NCBI GenBank assembly: GCA_002256535.1
Contig: NMUJ01000054.1
Coordinates: forward strand, 1-12,701
Length of the DNA stretch: 12,701 nt
DNA from: Caldifarciminota bacterium 4484_18
GTDB lineage: Bacteria; Hydrothermota; UBA3073; NMUJ01
Reading direction: 5' to 3'
Part shown: one piece after another, positions 5,879 through 12,701 of the stretch
How positions within the stretch are numbered: position 1 is the first letter of the stretch
Layout of the letters: every line of letters starts with the position of its first letter
Notes under the pieces: model-generated
Told to the model about the DNA's origin: nothing
Database searches by the model: none
Seen by the model: only the letters and a program-made list of their open reading frames with translations
Translations under genes and position numbers: made by a program

Positions 5879-7126
5879 ATGAGAATGCTGGATCGGAGGT
5901 TCGTAACTTCCACATTTATACTTGGTGTAGGTATGTTAGTAGCGCAGGTGATAAGTTTTGGAATCTCACCCGTACTTACGCGGTTGTATGTGCCACAGGG
6001 GTTTGGCATCTTAGCGGTCTTCATGTCGGTGGTAAATATTATAGGTGTTATCGCAACAGGTAGGTATGAACTGGCGGTGATGTTACCTACGGATGATGAG
6101 GAGGCGATAAATATTGTGCAGCTCTCTATATTCACACTGACGCTAACCACGCTGTTAATATGGGGGGTACTATTCATGGGGGTGAAAGTGATACCTTTTG
6201 TCAGGCGATGGCAGCTCCCGAATGCTGTCATCCATCTGATACCAGCTGGTATATTTTCGTTAGGTGTGTACAATACATACAGTTACATGACATTACGTAG
6301 GAAATATATTAAGCAACTATCGATATCACACGTGGTACGAAGTTCAATGACTGCTGCTACACAAACGGTGGGTGGATTGTGTAGATTCGTGATGGGGTTA
6401 CCGATCGGAGTGGCAATCGGTTACTTTATTGCTGCGCTATACTTGCGTAGGTCGATCAATCCACGTATAGGGTTTGAGATAGAACTGCATAATATAAAAA
6501 GGTTGGCAAAACATTACAGGAAATTTCCTACATATTCTACAGCTTCTATATTGTTGAATACAGTTGCACGTGAAAGCCCATCAATATTACTTGCATATTT
6601 ATGGGGGGCACAGGTAGCTGGATTCTACTACCTTGGGCAACGTGTTATTGGTATGCCACTTACACTTGCTTGTAGCACTATAGGGCGTATATTCTTACAG
6701 CGTGCAGCTGAAGAGCGGCGTACGACTGGAACGGCAACCAGATCGTTACGGGAGACGTTGCGGTTTGTGGGCTTGCTATCGGTGATACCCTTCCCTCTGT
6801 TGATGATATTTGCACCACGATTCTTCATTGTAGTGTTTGGTACGGAATGGTATACAGCGGGTATCTTTGCACGTGTATTGGTACCATTGTGGTGGATAAG
6901 GTTTATCGTCGTACCAGTAACCACTGTGTTCGAGGTATTTCAACGTCAGGAGATGACAACGGTTTGGAATCTTGGTTTATGTATCACGACGTTTGGATGC
7001 TTTTTGCTGGGTAAATATTTTTTTCAAAATGATGTGTGGGCGTTAGGACTATTCGCTGGAGTACAAACTTTATTATATATAGGGTTGCTGGTTATGGCAT
7101 TACGGGTGGCAAGATGTCAAGCGTAA
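5879..7126 (+). CDS. Wzx-like polysaccharide repeat-unit flippase (MOP superfamily)
   Basis: This 415-residue, very hydrophobic protein has the pattern of the Polysacc_synt (Wzx/RfbX) family, which flips undecaprenyl-linked oligosaccharides across the inner membrane. The start LGVGMLVAQVISFGISPVL followed by LTRLY.P..FG is a hallmark of the family. So are GRYELAVMLP near residues 60-70 and the later HYRKFPTYSTASILLNTVA and AGFYYLGQRVIGMPL stretches. About twelve membrane segments can be counted roughly. The region around residues 170-190 (IGVAIGYFIAALYLRR) seems a few residues shorter than usual between the membrane helices, but the frame is intact. The ATG follows the wzz stop by 1 nt and the 3' end overlaps the next gene by 13 bp. 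Its partners are the wzy- and wzz-like genes beside it. Confidence 0.85.
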   Translation: MRMLDRRFVTSTFILGVGMLVAQVISFGISPVLTRLYVPQGFGILAVFMSVVNIIGVIATGRYELAVMLPTDDEEAINIVQLSIFTLTLTTLLIWGVLFMGVKVIPFVRRWQLPNAVIHLIPAGIFSLGVYNTYSYMTLRRKYIKQLSISHVVRSSMTAATQTVGGLCRFVMGLPIGVAIGYFIAALYLRRSINPRIGFEIELHNIKRLAKHYRKFPTYSTASILLNTVARESPSILLAYLWGAQVAGFYYLGQRVIGMPLTLACSTIGRIFLQRAAEERRTTGTATRSLRETLRFVGLLSVIPFPLLMIFAPRFFIVVFGTEWYTAGIFARVLVPLWWIRFIVVPVTTVFEVFQRQEMTTVWNLGLCITTFGCFLLGKYFFQNDVWALGLFAGVQTLLYIGLLVMALRVARCQA

Positions 7127-7671
7127 ATGCTATCTCCTTGCGCAGGTGGACGGTTATCCTTATCTGGTTGTTTATGGTGATACCCTTTCTGCAAACTTTC
7201 ATCATATGGGGTAGATTCACAAAGACGGGTGTGCTGGAGTTATCGACACGCATAGCATTCATATTGCTGGTGGTTGCATTACCTGTGATCTTAAAAGTCA
7301 ATATTTGGGCTAATGAGCTTCGTAACATACACTTTTTGTTACCTTTTAGCGCACTTGTGAGTATGATGGTTATGTTTTTATGTAATCTACCACGATTGTT
7401 TGCAACTAATCCATATTATAGTATGGGCGAAGCATTGAGCAATTTCTACAATCTGATTTTCATCCCTTATGTGATGTTTATAGCGGGAGCGATCGGGTTT
7501 ATGGATTTTGTGAAAGGTATCTCAAAACCTGCGGGTAGAGTGGTATGGATAGTTCTATCGTTTTCGGTGCTTATCTTTTGGCATGCAGTGGTTATACGGT
7601 TCGGTATAATCGAACGTGTTGGAGGTAGGCTTACTGTCTTGGCATTGAGTGATAGCTTGTGTTATATATGA
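7114..7671 (+). pseudogene. O-antigen ligase/Wzy-type polymerase, N-terminal segment
   Basis: This is the first part of a multi-spanning membrane protein. Five hydrophobic helices are visible: WTVILIWLFMVIPFLQTFII, STRIAFILLVVALPVILKV, IHFLLPFSALVSMMVMFLCN, FIPYVMFIAGAIGFM and VVWIVLSFSVLIFWHAVVI. After the last comes IIERVGGRLTVLAL, which resembles the RLxGLxxNPN-type stretch that precedes the central helices of Wzy/WaaL proteins. The frame then ends abruptly (SDSLCYI-stop). The expected central block with its tGSRga-type motif is absent, and the family resumes in another frame at about 7649. The ATG at 7114 overlaps the flippase end by 13 bp and is preceded by a GGGTGG stretch. Function is inferred from topology and locus position. 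Wzy and WaaL cannot be told apart here, though position beside wzx and wzz favours Wzy. Confidence 0.68.
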
Positions 7672-8233
7672 ACGCGGTGGTAAGGTTGAACTAATGCATC
7701 TGAAGCGTATGTTTACACGGTTGGCATGCACTGTAATGCTTACGGTAGCTATAGTATGTATCACCTACATTGCTGTTGAGTATCTGTTACAGGAGAGCTT
7801 TATGCCGTTTGTGGTGAGCAAGATGAAAGCCATAGCATTTCCAACAGGTGTACGTGATCCATCGCTACGGGTGAGATTGGTACAGCTTCTGGCTGGATAT
7901 GAGGTTATAGAAACCTATCCCATAACGGGTAAACTTCTGTATGAGGTAGAGGCCTGCGGATATGGTATGTACATGCATAATATTTTGAGCTATTGGGCAG
8001 AATATGGTGTATCTGTTTTTGTGGGCTTGATACTGAGTATATTATTTGCGATATCCTATCTTGGGGTCAAAACAGCTAGAAAAATGTTTAGGAACGACTT
8101 TGAAGTAGCAGTATTGGTGACACTGGTGGTGTTTGGGGTTGAAGTTATGTTGGTACGGTCGTACGTATCGCCATGGATATGGTTGATGTTAGGTGCTTCA
8201 TACAATGTGTTAAGATGCGACTATATTATATAG
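7649..8233 (+). pseudogene. O-antigen ligase/Wzy-type polymerase, C-terminal segment
   Basis: This is the second part of the polymerase-like protein in another frame; a TGA at 7646-7648 bounds it immediately upstream. It starts with the end of a helix and a short basic loop (YERGGKVELMHLKRMF) and then a membrane helix (LACTVMLTVAIVCITYIAV). A periplasmic segment follows with DPSLRVRLVQLLAGYEVIETYPITGK and MHNILSYWAEYG. These match the O-antigen ligase (Wzy_C) pattern R...W..al..i...P..G and HN.yL...aelG. Three further hydrophobic segments close the protein. The GTG at 7649 could in principle start translation, but the residues around it read as the middle of a helix. The gene's end overlaps the next start by 19 bp. 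Together the two pieces are roughly 50-90 residues short of a typical family member; this is an estimate from memory. Confidence 0.68.
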
Positions 8234-9360
8234 CTGTGGTTTATGATAGCATAAGGTCGGGTGTGGGCCAGAAGATAGTTGCCCAGCTTAATGCTATGCA
8301 GAGAAACGGTGTAAATACTACGCTTTTCTATTTCACTGCTACTGATATTGGGGATGTCAACTTATCAGGGGTGAATATCGTGAGATTGCCAGTCGACCCA
8401 ACTGTAGGTTACCTAAATATAGGTAAGTTACGTGCGGGTAGGTTTGTTGCAGATTATCTTAGGGATAGGCTACTAAATCGTATGCCACCGGGTATTGTAT
8501 ACTTCAGGTATCATCCACCTGATGCTTATACGCTGAGGGTATTTCATGCCTTAGCTTTGAAGGGGTTCAAACTTGTAACCGAACATCAGACTAAAGAAGT
8601 TGATGAATATCTTCTGCAGAGAAGCTATAGCAAGGCTATGCTGGAGTTTATGTATGGAAGGCGGTTGGGTAGATACCTATCTGGTATGGTCGCAGTCACA
8701 CATGAGGTACTTTCATATCAGATGAAAGTGAGAGGTAAGTTACCTGCAATTGTATTGGGTAACGGTATAGATGTGGAGCGTTATCCAGTACGTAAAATGT
8801 CGATGGAGCGATATCCTTTGAGGCTATTGTTTGTCGGTAGGATACAACGTTGGCATGGGTTGGATAGGTTACTGAAAGGTATGGCTATGAGTGATAAAAC
8901 TGGGGTGATACTTGAGATTGTGGGTGAAGGTGACGAGCTGCCAAAGTTAAAGAAACTTACTACAAAGTTTGGTTTAGAGGGGAGAGTGATATTTCACAAC
9001 TTCTTACCACCAGGTAGGGAGCTGGATGAGCTATTTAATCGTGCACATGTGGGGATAGGTGCACTTGGTATCCACAGGTGTGGGTTCAATGAGACAGCAT
9101 CCATCAAGCTACGTGAATATTGTGCAAGAGGTATACCGTTTGTTGATGCCAGTGATGATGTGGATATTGGTGAGGGGTTTGAATTTAGGCTTAAAATTGA
9201 AGCTGATGAGTCGCCAGTCGATGTTGATGAAATTTGGGGGTTTGCAAACAGGATGATGAGTGTAAGTGAGCATCCTTCGATGATGCGTGAATATGCGGAA
9301 CGGTATCTTGATTGGAGGGTTAAGATACCCAAGTTGGTGCATTTCCTCATGCGATTGTGA
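8215..9360 (+). CDS. GT4-like (GT-B fold) glycosyltransferase
   Basis: This 381-residue protein is a retaining GT-B glycosyltransferase, probably adding one sugar to the lipid-linked repeat unit on the cytoplasmic side. The N-terminal half has the RSGVGQKIVAQLNAMQRNG sugar-acceptor loop (residues 14-32). The C-terminal half starts with LGNGIDVERYP (181-191) and LRLLFVGRIQRWHGLDRLL (202-220), the usual GT4 hinge. EIVGEGDELPKLKKL follows, and an EX7E pair is seen at Glu293 and Glu301 (FNETASIKLREYCARGIPF). The C-terminal region lacks the usual GxGxPxV pattern after this point and instead has DASDDVDIGEGF, so it is a divergent member. I chose the ATG at 8215 because the Rossmann strand LYYIAVVYDS begins there; an upstream in-frame start would overlap the previous gene further. 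Sugar and linkage are unknown. Confidence 0.85.
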   Translation: MRLYYIAVVYDSIRSGVGQKIVAQLNAMQRNGVNTTLFYFTATDIGDVNLSGVNIVRLPVDPTVGYLNIGKLRAGRFVADYLRDRLLNRMPPGIVYFRYHPPDAYTLRVFHALALKGFKLVTEHQTKEVDEYLLQRSYSKAMLEFMYGRRLGRYLSGMVAVTHEVLSYQMKVRGKLPAIVLGNGIDVERYPVRKMSMERYPLRLLFVGRIQRWHGLDRLLKGMAMSDKTGVILEIVGEGDELPKLKKLTTKFGLEGRVIFHNFLPPGRELDELFNRAHVGIGALGIHRCGFNETASIKLREYCARGIPFVDASDDVDIGEGFEFRLKIEADESPVDVDEIWGFANRMMSVSEHPSMMREYAERYLDWRVKIPKLVHFLMRL

Positions 9361-10208
9361 TGGCTGCGTATGTGTCAGTGGTAATAGTTACATACAATCG
9401 ACATGATGCGTTGCTAAATGTGATTGAGGATGTTAAACAACAACAGACCACACGTGAATTTGAAATAATAGTGGTTGACCAGAGTGATACGCCATTGGTT
9501 GAGCCACCAAACGATGTACGATACATAAGGCTAAACACCCCGAGTATGGTACGTGCACGTAATCGGGGGATAAGTATTGCAAAAGGGCAGCTGGTAGTCT
9601 TTATAGATGATGATGTACGTATACCGGATGTGGGATGGCTTAAGGAACTTTGTCATACATTTGAGATCGACGATAATATAGCAGGTGTAGCGGGACGGGT
9701 GACACATATGAGGCGGTTGTCGCACCCCATGAAGGTGTTTCTGCGATTTGATATCCCTGATGTAGTGAAGCCGGTTGATACATTGATAGGATGTAACATG
9801 GCGGTGAGGAAGGATTGTGTTATTGAAGTGGGAGGGTTTGACGAGAACTTCATGGGGTCGTGTCAACGTGAGGAGACAGAAATATCTTTAAGGCTCAGGA
9901 AGAGGGGCTGGAAAATATATTACAACGGTAAAGCACAGCTCATGCATTTGGGGTTACCAGCAGGTGGTGCACGTAGCTACAGCCAAAAGGAGCGTCACTT
10001 TTACTACTTTTTTAACCAGTTTTACTTCTTTTTTAAACATTTTCGGCATACATATTGGCCAATGTTTGTTTTACTTAATATCGTGGATATACTGCATATG
10101 TTACGACAGGTATGGGTTGATGGTTTCCCCATATTTATGGAAGCCGTACGTTCCGCGTATTTGAAAGCCAAAAGACAGAAAGCATATGAGGGTACTACAT
10201 GTAGGTAA
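9360..10208 (+). CDS. GT2 (GT-A fold) glycosyltransferase
   Basis: This 282-residue inverting family-2 glycosyltransferase opens with VSVVIVTYNRHDALLNVIEDV. It has EIIVVDQSD at residues 35-43 and the ARNRGI segment at 66-71. The metal-binding acid cluster DDD is at 83-85 (FIDDDVRIPD). IGCNMAVRKD (143-152), VGGFDENF (157-164) and EETEISLRLRKRGWKIYY (171-188) carry the acceptor-side and catalytic acids expected in the family. The C-terminus has an aromatic, Phe/Tyr-rich patch (FYYFFNQFYFFFKHF) and a hydrophobic segment near residues 233-250, which may hold it to the membrane. The stop of the previous gene and this ATG overlap as TGATG, and its end overlaps the next gene by 23 bp, so translation is probably coupled. 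The sugar it transfers cannot be inferred. Confidence 0.87.
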   Translation: MAAYVSVVIVTYNRHDALLNVIEDVKQQQTTREFEIIVVDQSDTPLVEPPNDVRYIRLNTPSMVRARNRGISIAKGQLVVFIDDDVRIPDVGWLKELCHTFEIDDNIAGVAGRVTHMRRLSHPMKVFLRFDIPDVVKPVDTLIGCNMAVRKDCVIEVGGFDENFMGSCQREETEISLRLRKRGWKIYYNGKAQLMHLGLPAGGARSYSQKERHFYYFFNQFYFFFKHFRHTYWPMFVLLNIVDILHMLRQVWVDGFPIFMEAVRSAYLKAKRQKAYEGTTCR

Positions 10209-11301
10209 ATTTTGCCCACCAGTAAAAGGTGGTATGGAGACGTTTATTGTGGATTTGCTCAAATATCTTTGCAGGTCCATTGATGTGGATTTACTCTGTG
10301 TGAGGGAGGGTTTGAGGGATCGAGTTGTCCGTACGCCATTTTACACTATATATGGGTTAGGTCGAATAGGCAATATATTGTCATGTCCGATAACACTTAA
10401 CTTGTACGGGTGGTTGAAGGCACTGATACCACACTACTCGATATTGCACGTTCATCTGCCACACCCATTGGCAACGCTCGCCTGTATATTGGATAACTCA
10501 CGTATCCCGATTGTAGTGCACTGGCATAGTGATATTGTGCGTCAGCAGATATTTTCACCCATTTATGAATGGATGGTGATGAAGCTACTTGATAAAGCTG
10601 ATGCTATAATAGCAACTTCTCCATATTATGTTAAGGGGTCGCAGTTACTTAACCGGTTTATCGATAAGGTGCACGTTGTACCATTGGGGGTGGATCCACA
10701 CCGTATTGAAGCAACCCACGAGGGTGTTGAAAAGATAAAAGTTACCTATAGAGATAGGCCTATTATACTGACGGTGGGGCGGCTGGTATATTATAAGGGA
10801 TTTGAGTACCTCATACAAGCAATGAGGGAGGTCGATGCTTACCTTATTATTATCGGTATAGGGCCATATTACACGAGGTTGGAGAGGCTCATCCGATGCC
10901 ATAAGTTAGAGGGTAGGGTCAAGTTACTTGGGTACGTACCATCCAATACTCTGGGTAACTACTATGCTGCATGTGACTTATTTGTGTTACCATCCATTGA
11001 ACGTAGTGAGGCGTTCGGTATCGTACAGGTGGAAGCTATGTATCACAGTAAGCCAGTTATATCTACTGATATACCATATTCGGGGGTAACATGGGTGAAC
11101 GAACATAACGTTACAGGATGGGTGGTACCGCCACGTAACCCAAAAGCGCTTGCAGACGCGATACGCTATTTACTAAATGATGTAGCGCTGTCAAAAAGGT
11201 TGGGTGAAAATGGGCGAAGAAAATTTGGACAACGTTTTCACATAAAGTACATAGCTTCGTATATCTATAAAATATACGAGGATATAACAGCTGATAACTG
11301 A
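10186..11301 (+). CDS. GT4 (GT-B fold) glycosyltransferase
   Basis: This 371-residue protein is a well-conserved GT4 glycosyltransferase and probably the third transferase building the repeat unit. Residues 1-27 (VLHVGKFCPPVKGGMETFI) contain the Gly-Gly acceptor/donor loop. LHVHLPHPLAT (87-97) and VVHWHSD (110-116) are typical N-domain motifs. IIATSPYYVKGSQLL and VHVVPLGVDP (162-171) lead into the donor-binding domain, which begins ILTVGRLVYYKGFEYLIQAM (194-213). EX7E is Glu275/Glu283 (SEAFGIVQVEAMYHSKPVI), followed by GVTWVNEHNVTGWVVPPRNP near residues 300-320. The ending FHIKYIASYIYKIYEDI is normal, so the gene is complete. It is the last gene of the tightly overlapping run; the next gene is 53 bp away behind its own promoter. 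Confidence 0.92.
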   Translation: MRVLHVGKFCPPVKGGMETFIVDLLKYLCRSIDVDLLCVREGLRDRVVRTPFYTIYGLGRIGNILSCPITLNLYGWLKALIPHYSILHVHLPHPLATLACILDNSRIPIVVHWHSDIVRQQIFSPIYEWMVMKLLDKADAIIATSPYYVKGSQLLNRFIDKVHVVPLGVDPHRIEATHEGVEKIKVTYRDRPIILTVGRLVYYKGFEYLIQAMREVDAYLIIIGIGPYYTRLERLIRCHKLEGRVKLLGYVPSNTLGNYYAACDLFVLPSIERSEAFGIVQVEAMYHSKPVISTDIPYSGVTWVNEHNVTGWVVPPRNPKALADAIRYLLNDVALSKRLGENGRRKFGQRFHIKYIASYIYKIYEDITADN

Positions 11302-11318
11302 TGTTCCTGAAATAGCGA

Positions 11319-11346
11319 TTGACCTAAATGGGTTTCATGTTATAAT
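11319..11346 (+). promoter_or_regulatory. Promoter of the SLBB export gene, leaderless arrangement
   Basis: TTGACC (11319-11324, 5 of 6) and a perfect TATAAT (11341-11346) are 16 bp apart in the 53-bp gap after the last glycosyltransferase. Eight nt separate the -10 box from the ATG at 11355, so the mRNA would start at or a couple of bases before the start codon. This is the best-matching promoter in the window and suggests that the export gene is transcribed separately from, or in addition to, the upstream operon. Confidence 0.7.
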
Positions 11347-11354
11347 TAAATAGT

Positions 11355-12629
11355 ATGTTCGTGGCACTTATATTTATTGTGAATTTACTGAACAGTAGAG
11401 TGCCTCAATACCAGCTGAGGTATACGGAGGGATATAAAGAATCCCAACTCACAATAGCTCCATATGTTGACCCCTATACTTATATGTTAGGCCCGGGTGA
11501 TGTGTTGACACTTGTACTTAAGGGAAAAGTAAACTATATCCGAAATCTGACGGTCAACCCCCATGGATTTTGTGTAATTGTGTTGGGTAACTTACGGGGT
11601 GAGTTGAGTGGACTATTCTGGGTTGACACTATATACGTGAAGGATAGGGTGTTGAAGGCAGTGGAGGATGAGGTACGTGTTCGTGTCAACAAAATAATCC
11701 CAGGTGTGGAGGTATGCCTTTTTGTCTCCACGGTTAGAACGATATTAGTACATGTGGTGGGAGAAGTATATGAACCGGGTGAGTACAAGCTTACGCCATT
11801 CCATAGGGTGCTTGATGCTATTAATATTGCGTACCCCAAGGCAAATGCATCGTTTACTGAGGTTGTGATCAAAAGGAAGGGTGGCGATAGCTTAGTTGTA
11901 AATCTCATGGATTACGAAAGGCAGGGCGATATAACACAAAATCCATTCGTACGTGATGAGGACATCATTGTGGTGCAACCGTGTAAACGTTGGGTAAAAG
12001 TTATCGGTGAGATGGCTGCTTCTGGTGAGGAAAGCAAACCATTGCAGAGGTTGTACCCAGAGGGAATGGTCGTGCCGATTGAACTACCCAGTAAAGCAGA
12101 GGTTACGAAAGCGGAGGCTACGATTGTTGAGCTCGACAAAAGAGATAGGTTAAAAGATGTAATCTTGAGGGTAGAAAGTATCACCCCATGGGCGGATCTC
12201 AAAAACGTTCATATTATAAGGGGGGAACAAGTTTTGTCAGCTGATGTGTATAGACTGCTGGTATACAATGATACTTCACAGAATTTGCCGTTGGAACATG
12301 GAGATGTAATTGTGATACCTTCGTTACCTCATGAAGTGGGGGTTGAGGGTGAGGTTAAGGCCCCTGGTATGTTCCCGTATATAGCGGGTGCTACTGCCGA
12401 TTACTACATAGCAGCAGCGGGTGGGTTAACGGAGCGAGCGCACACGAAAAGTATTAAGGTGAAACGCGGCACGGAGTTTATCCCCTACAACACAGATCTT
12501 AGGATAGAGCCAGGTGATATCATTTACGTACCACGTGTGGGATTCAAATGGTGGGAGGATTATCTTGAGGTAGGTGGTACATTGTTAAGCGCAATACTTT
12601 CGTGGTGGTTGTTAGTACAGCGAAGATAA
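11355..12629 (+). CDS. Wza-like polysaccharide export protein with SLBB domains
   Basis: This 424-residue protein combines a polysaccharide-export (Poly_export) domain with SLBB beta-grasp domains, as in Wza-type outer-membrane exporters. A hydrophobic N-terminus (residues 1-12, MFVALIFIVNLL) is a likely signal; it has no lipobox cysteine and no basic n-region. YMLGPGDVLTLVLKG (43-57) begins the export domain. SLBB 1 starts at ILVHVVGEVYEPGEYKL (130-146), SLBB 2 at VKVIGEM (214-220) and SLBB 3 at VGVEGEVKAPGMFPY (328-342), followed by AAAGGLTERAHTKSIKVKR. Residues 386-393 (PGDIIYVP) close the last domain. The C-terminus has a Trp-flanked hydrophobic helix (GGTLLSAILSWWLLVQ, 407-422) that could cross the outer membrane like the Wza C-terminal helix. 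SLBB 2 carries an unusual insertion of about 30-35 residues. The tight promoter spacing supports this start. Confidence 0.88.
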   Translation: MFVALIFIVNLLNSRVPQYQLRYTEGYKESQLTIAPYVDPYTYMLGPGDVLTLVLKGKVNYIRNLTVNPHGFCVIVLGNLRGELSGLFWVDTIYVKDRVLKAVEDEVRVRVNKIIPGVEVCLFVSTVRTILVHVVGEVYEPGEYKLTPFHRVLDAINIAYPKANASFTEVVIKRKGGDSLVVNLMDYERQGDITQNPFVRDEDIIVVQPCKRWVKVIGEMAASGEESKPLQRLYPEGMVVPIELPSKAEVTKAEATIVELDKRDRLKDVILRVESITPWADLKNVHIIRGEQVLSADVYRLLVYNDTSQNLPLEHGDVIVIPSLPHEVGVEGEVKAPGMFPYIAGATADYYIAAAGGLTERAHTKSIKVKRGTEFIPYNTDLRIEPGDIIYVPRVGFKWWEDYLEVGGTLLSAILSWWLLVQRR

Positions 12630-12633
12630 TTGT

Positions 12634-12701
12634 ATGTGGAGGAATGCTTGGTTGATACCATTTCTCATTGTCTGTAGTTGTAAGCATGAGGTCAAACAAC
12701 G
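12634..12701 (+). CDS. Probable lipoprotein, N-terminus only (runs off window)
   Basis: An open frame starts at an ATG 4 nt after the export-protein stop and continues to the window end without a stop (22 codons). It reads as a compact signal peptide: MWRNAW, then the hydrophobic LIPFLIVCSC, then the polar KHEVKQ. The cysteine at residue 16 (preceded by Val-Cys-Ser) fits a lipobox, which would make it a lipid-anchored envelope protein. The pattern and its place directly behind an export gene are what support it. Only 66 nt are visible, so its role is unknown. Confidence 0.5.
   Translation, partial: MWRNAWLIPFLIVCSCKHEVKQ

Noticed and set aside
5842..6273. Long minus-strand open frame opposite wzz/flippase
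   Set aside because: It is the complement of conserved flippase codons, rich in Thr, Ser and Ile without domain motifs; no promoter or ribosome site supports it.
6370..6470. Possible small in-frame deletion in the flippase near residues 165-195
   Set aside because: The stretch seems a few residues short compared with remembered family members, but the frame is intact and helices are plausible; loop length varies too much in this family to claim a lesion.
11309..11336. TGAAA...TTTCA inverted repeat after the last glycosyltransferase as a terminator
   Set aside because: The stem is only 5 bp with a loop of about 18 nt, no U-tract follows, and it lies across the promoter of the export gene.
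11534..11908. Minus-strand open frame opposite the export gene
   Set aside because: It lies fully within the Poly_export/SLBB coding sequence and shows no independent protein signature.
1..12701. CRISPR array, tRNA, rRNA or insertion sequence
   Set aside because: No regularly spaced repeats, cloverleaf-type sequence, rRNA-like stretch, transposase or terminal inverted repeats could be recognised on either strand.

Overview
The window looks like chromosomal DNA of a diderm (outer-membrane) bacterium of moderate GC, rich in ATA (Ile), CGT and AGG (Arg) codons. A bacterial MutS, a bacterial cytidylate kinase, a PlsC acyltransferase and an SLBB/Wza-type export protein support this. Three of the sigma70-like promoters put the -10 box 5-8 nt upstream of the start codon, implying leaderless mRNAs, and clear Shine-Dalgarno sites are rare. 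I cannot name the phylum; a poorly characterised, perhaps thermophilic lineage is a guess.

Layout. Positions 1-3957 (minus strand) hold a housekeeping block. In transcription order it is a geranylgeranyl-reductase-family flavoprotein, cytidylate kinase (cmk), a 1-acyl-glycerol-3-phosphate acyltransferase (plsC) and mutS, which runs off the left edge. Positions 3984-12629 (plus strand) hold a surface-polysaccharide locus: an RmlD-like dTDP-sugar reductase, a Wzz/chain-length regulator, a Wzx flippase, a Wzy/O-antigen-ligase-type polymerase, three glycosyltransferases (GT4-like, GT2, GT4) and, behind its own promoter, an SLBB polysaccharide export protein. A probable lipoprotein starts at 12634 and runs off the right edge. 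The two blocks diverge from a nearly symmetric 32-bp region (3951-3982) with face-to-face promoters. Neighbouring genes within each block mostly overlap by 1-28 bp. Together the plus-strand genes describe a Wzx/Wzy-type pathway: sugar precursor, repeat-unit assembly, flipping, polymerisation with length control, and export. An initiating sugar-phosphate transferase is not in the window.

The most striking property is a set of breaks in otherwise conserved genes. mutS is split into three reading frames, and about 45 conserved residues are absent at each of its two junctions. wzz lacks a block before its second membrane helix and changes frame. wzy lacks its central part and changes frame. cmk carries a perfect 5-bp tandem repeat that shifts its last codons out of frame; removing one copy restores both the family C-terminus and an overlap with plsC. 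The other genes read through cleanly. The breaks may be real decay, reversible rearrangement or assembly loss; the sequence alone cannot decide.
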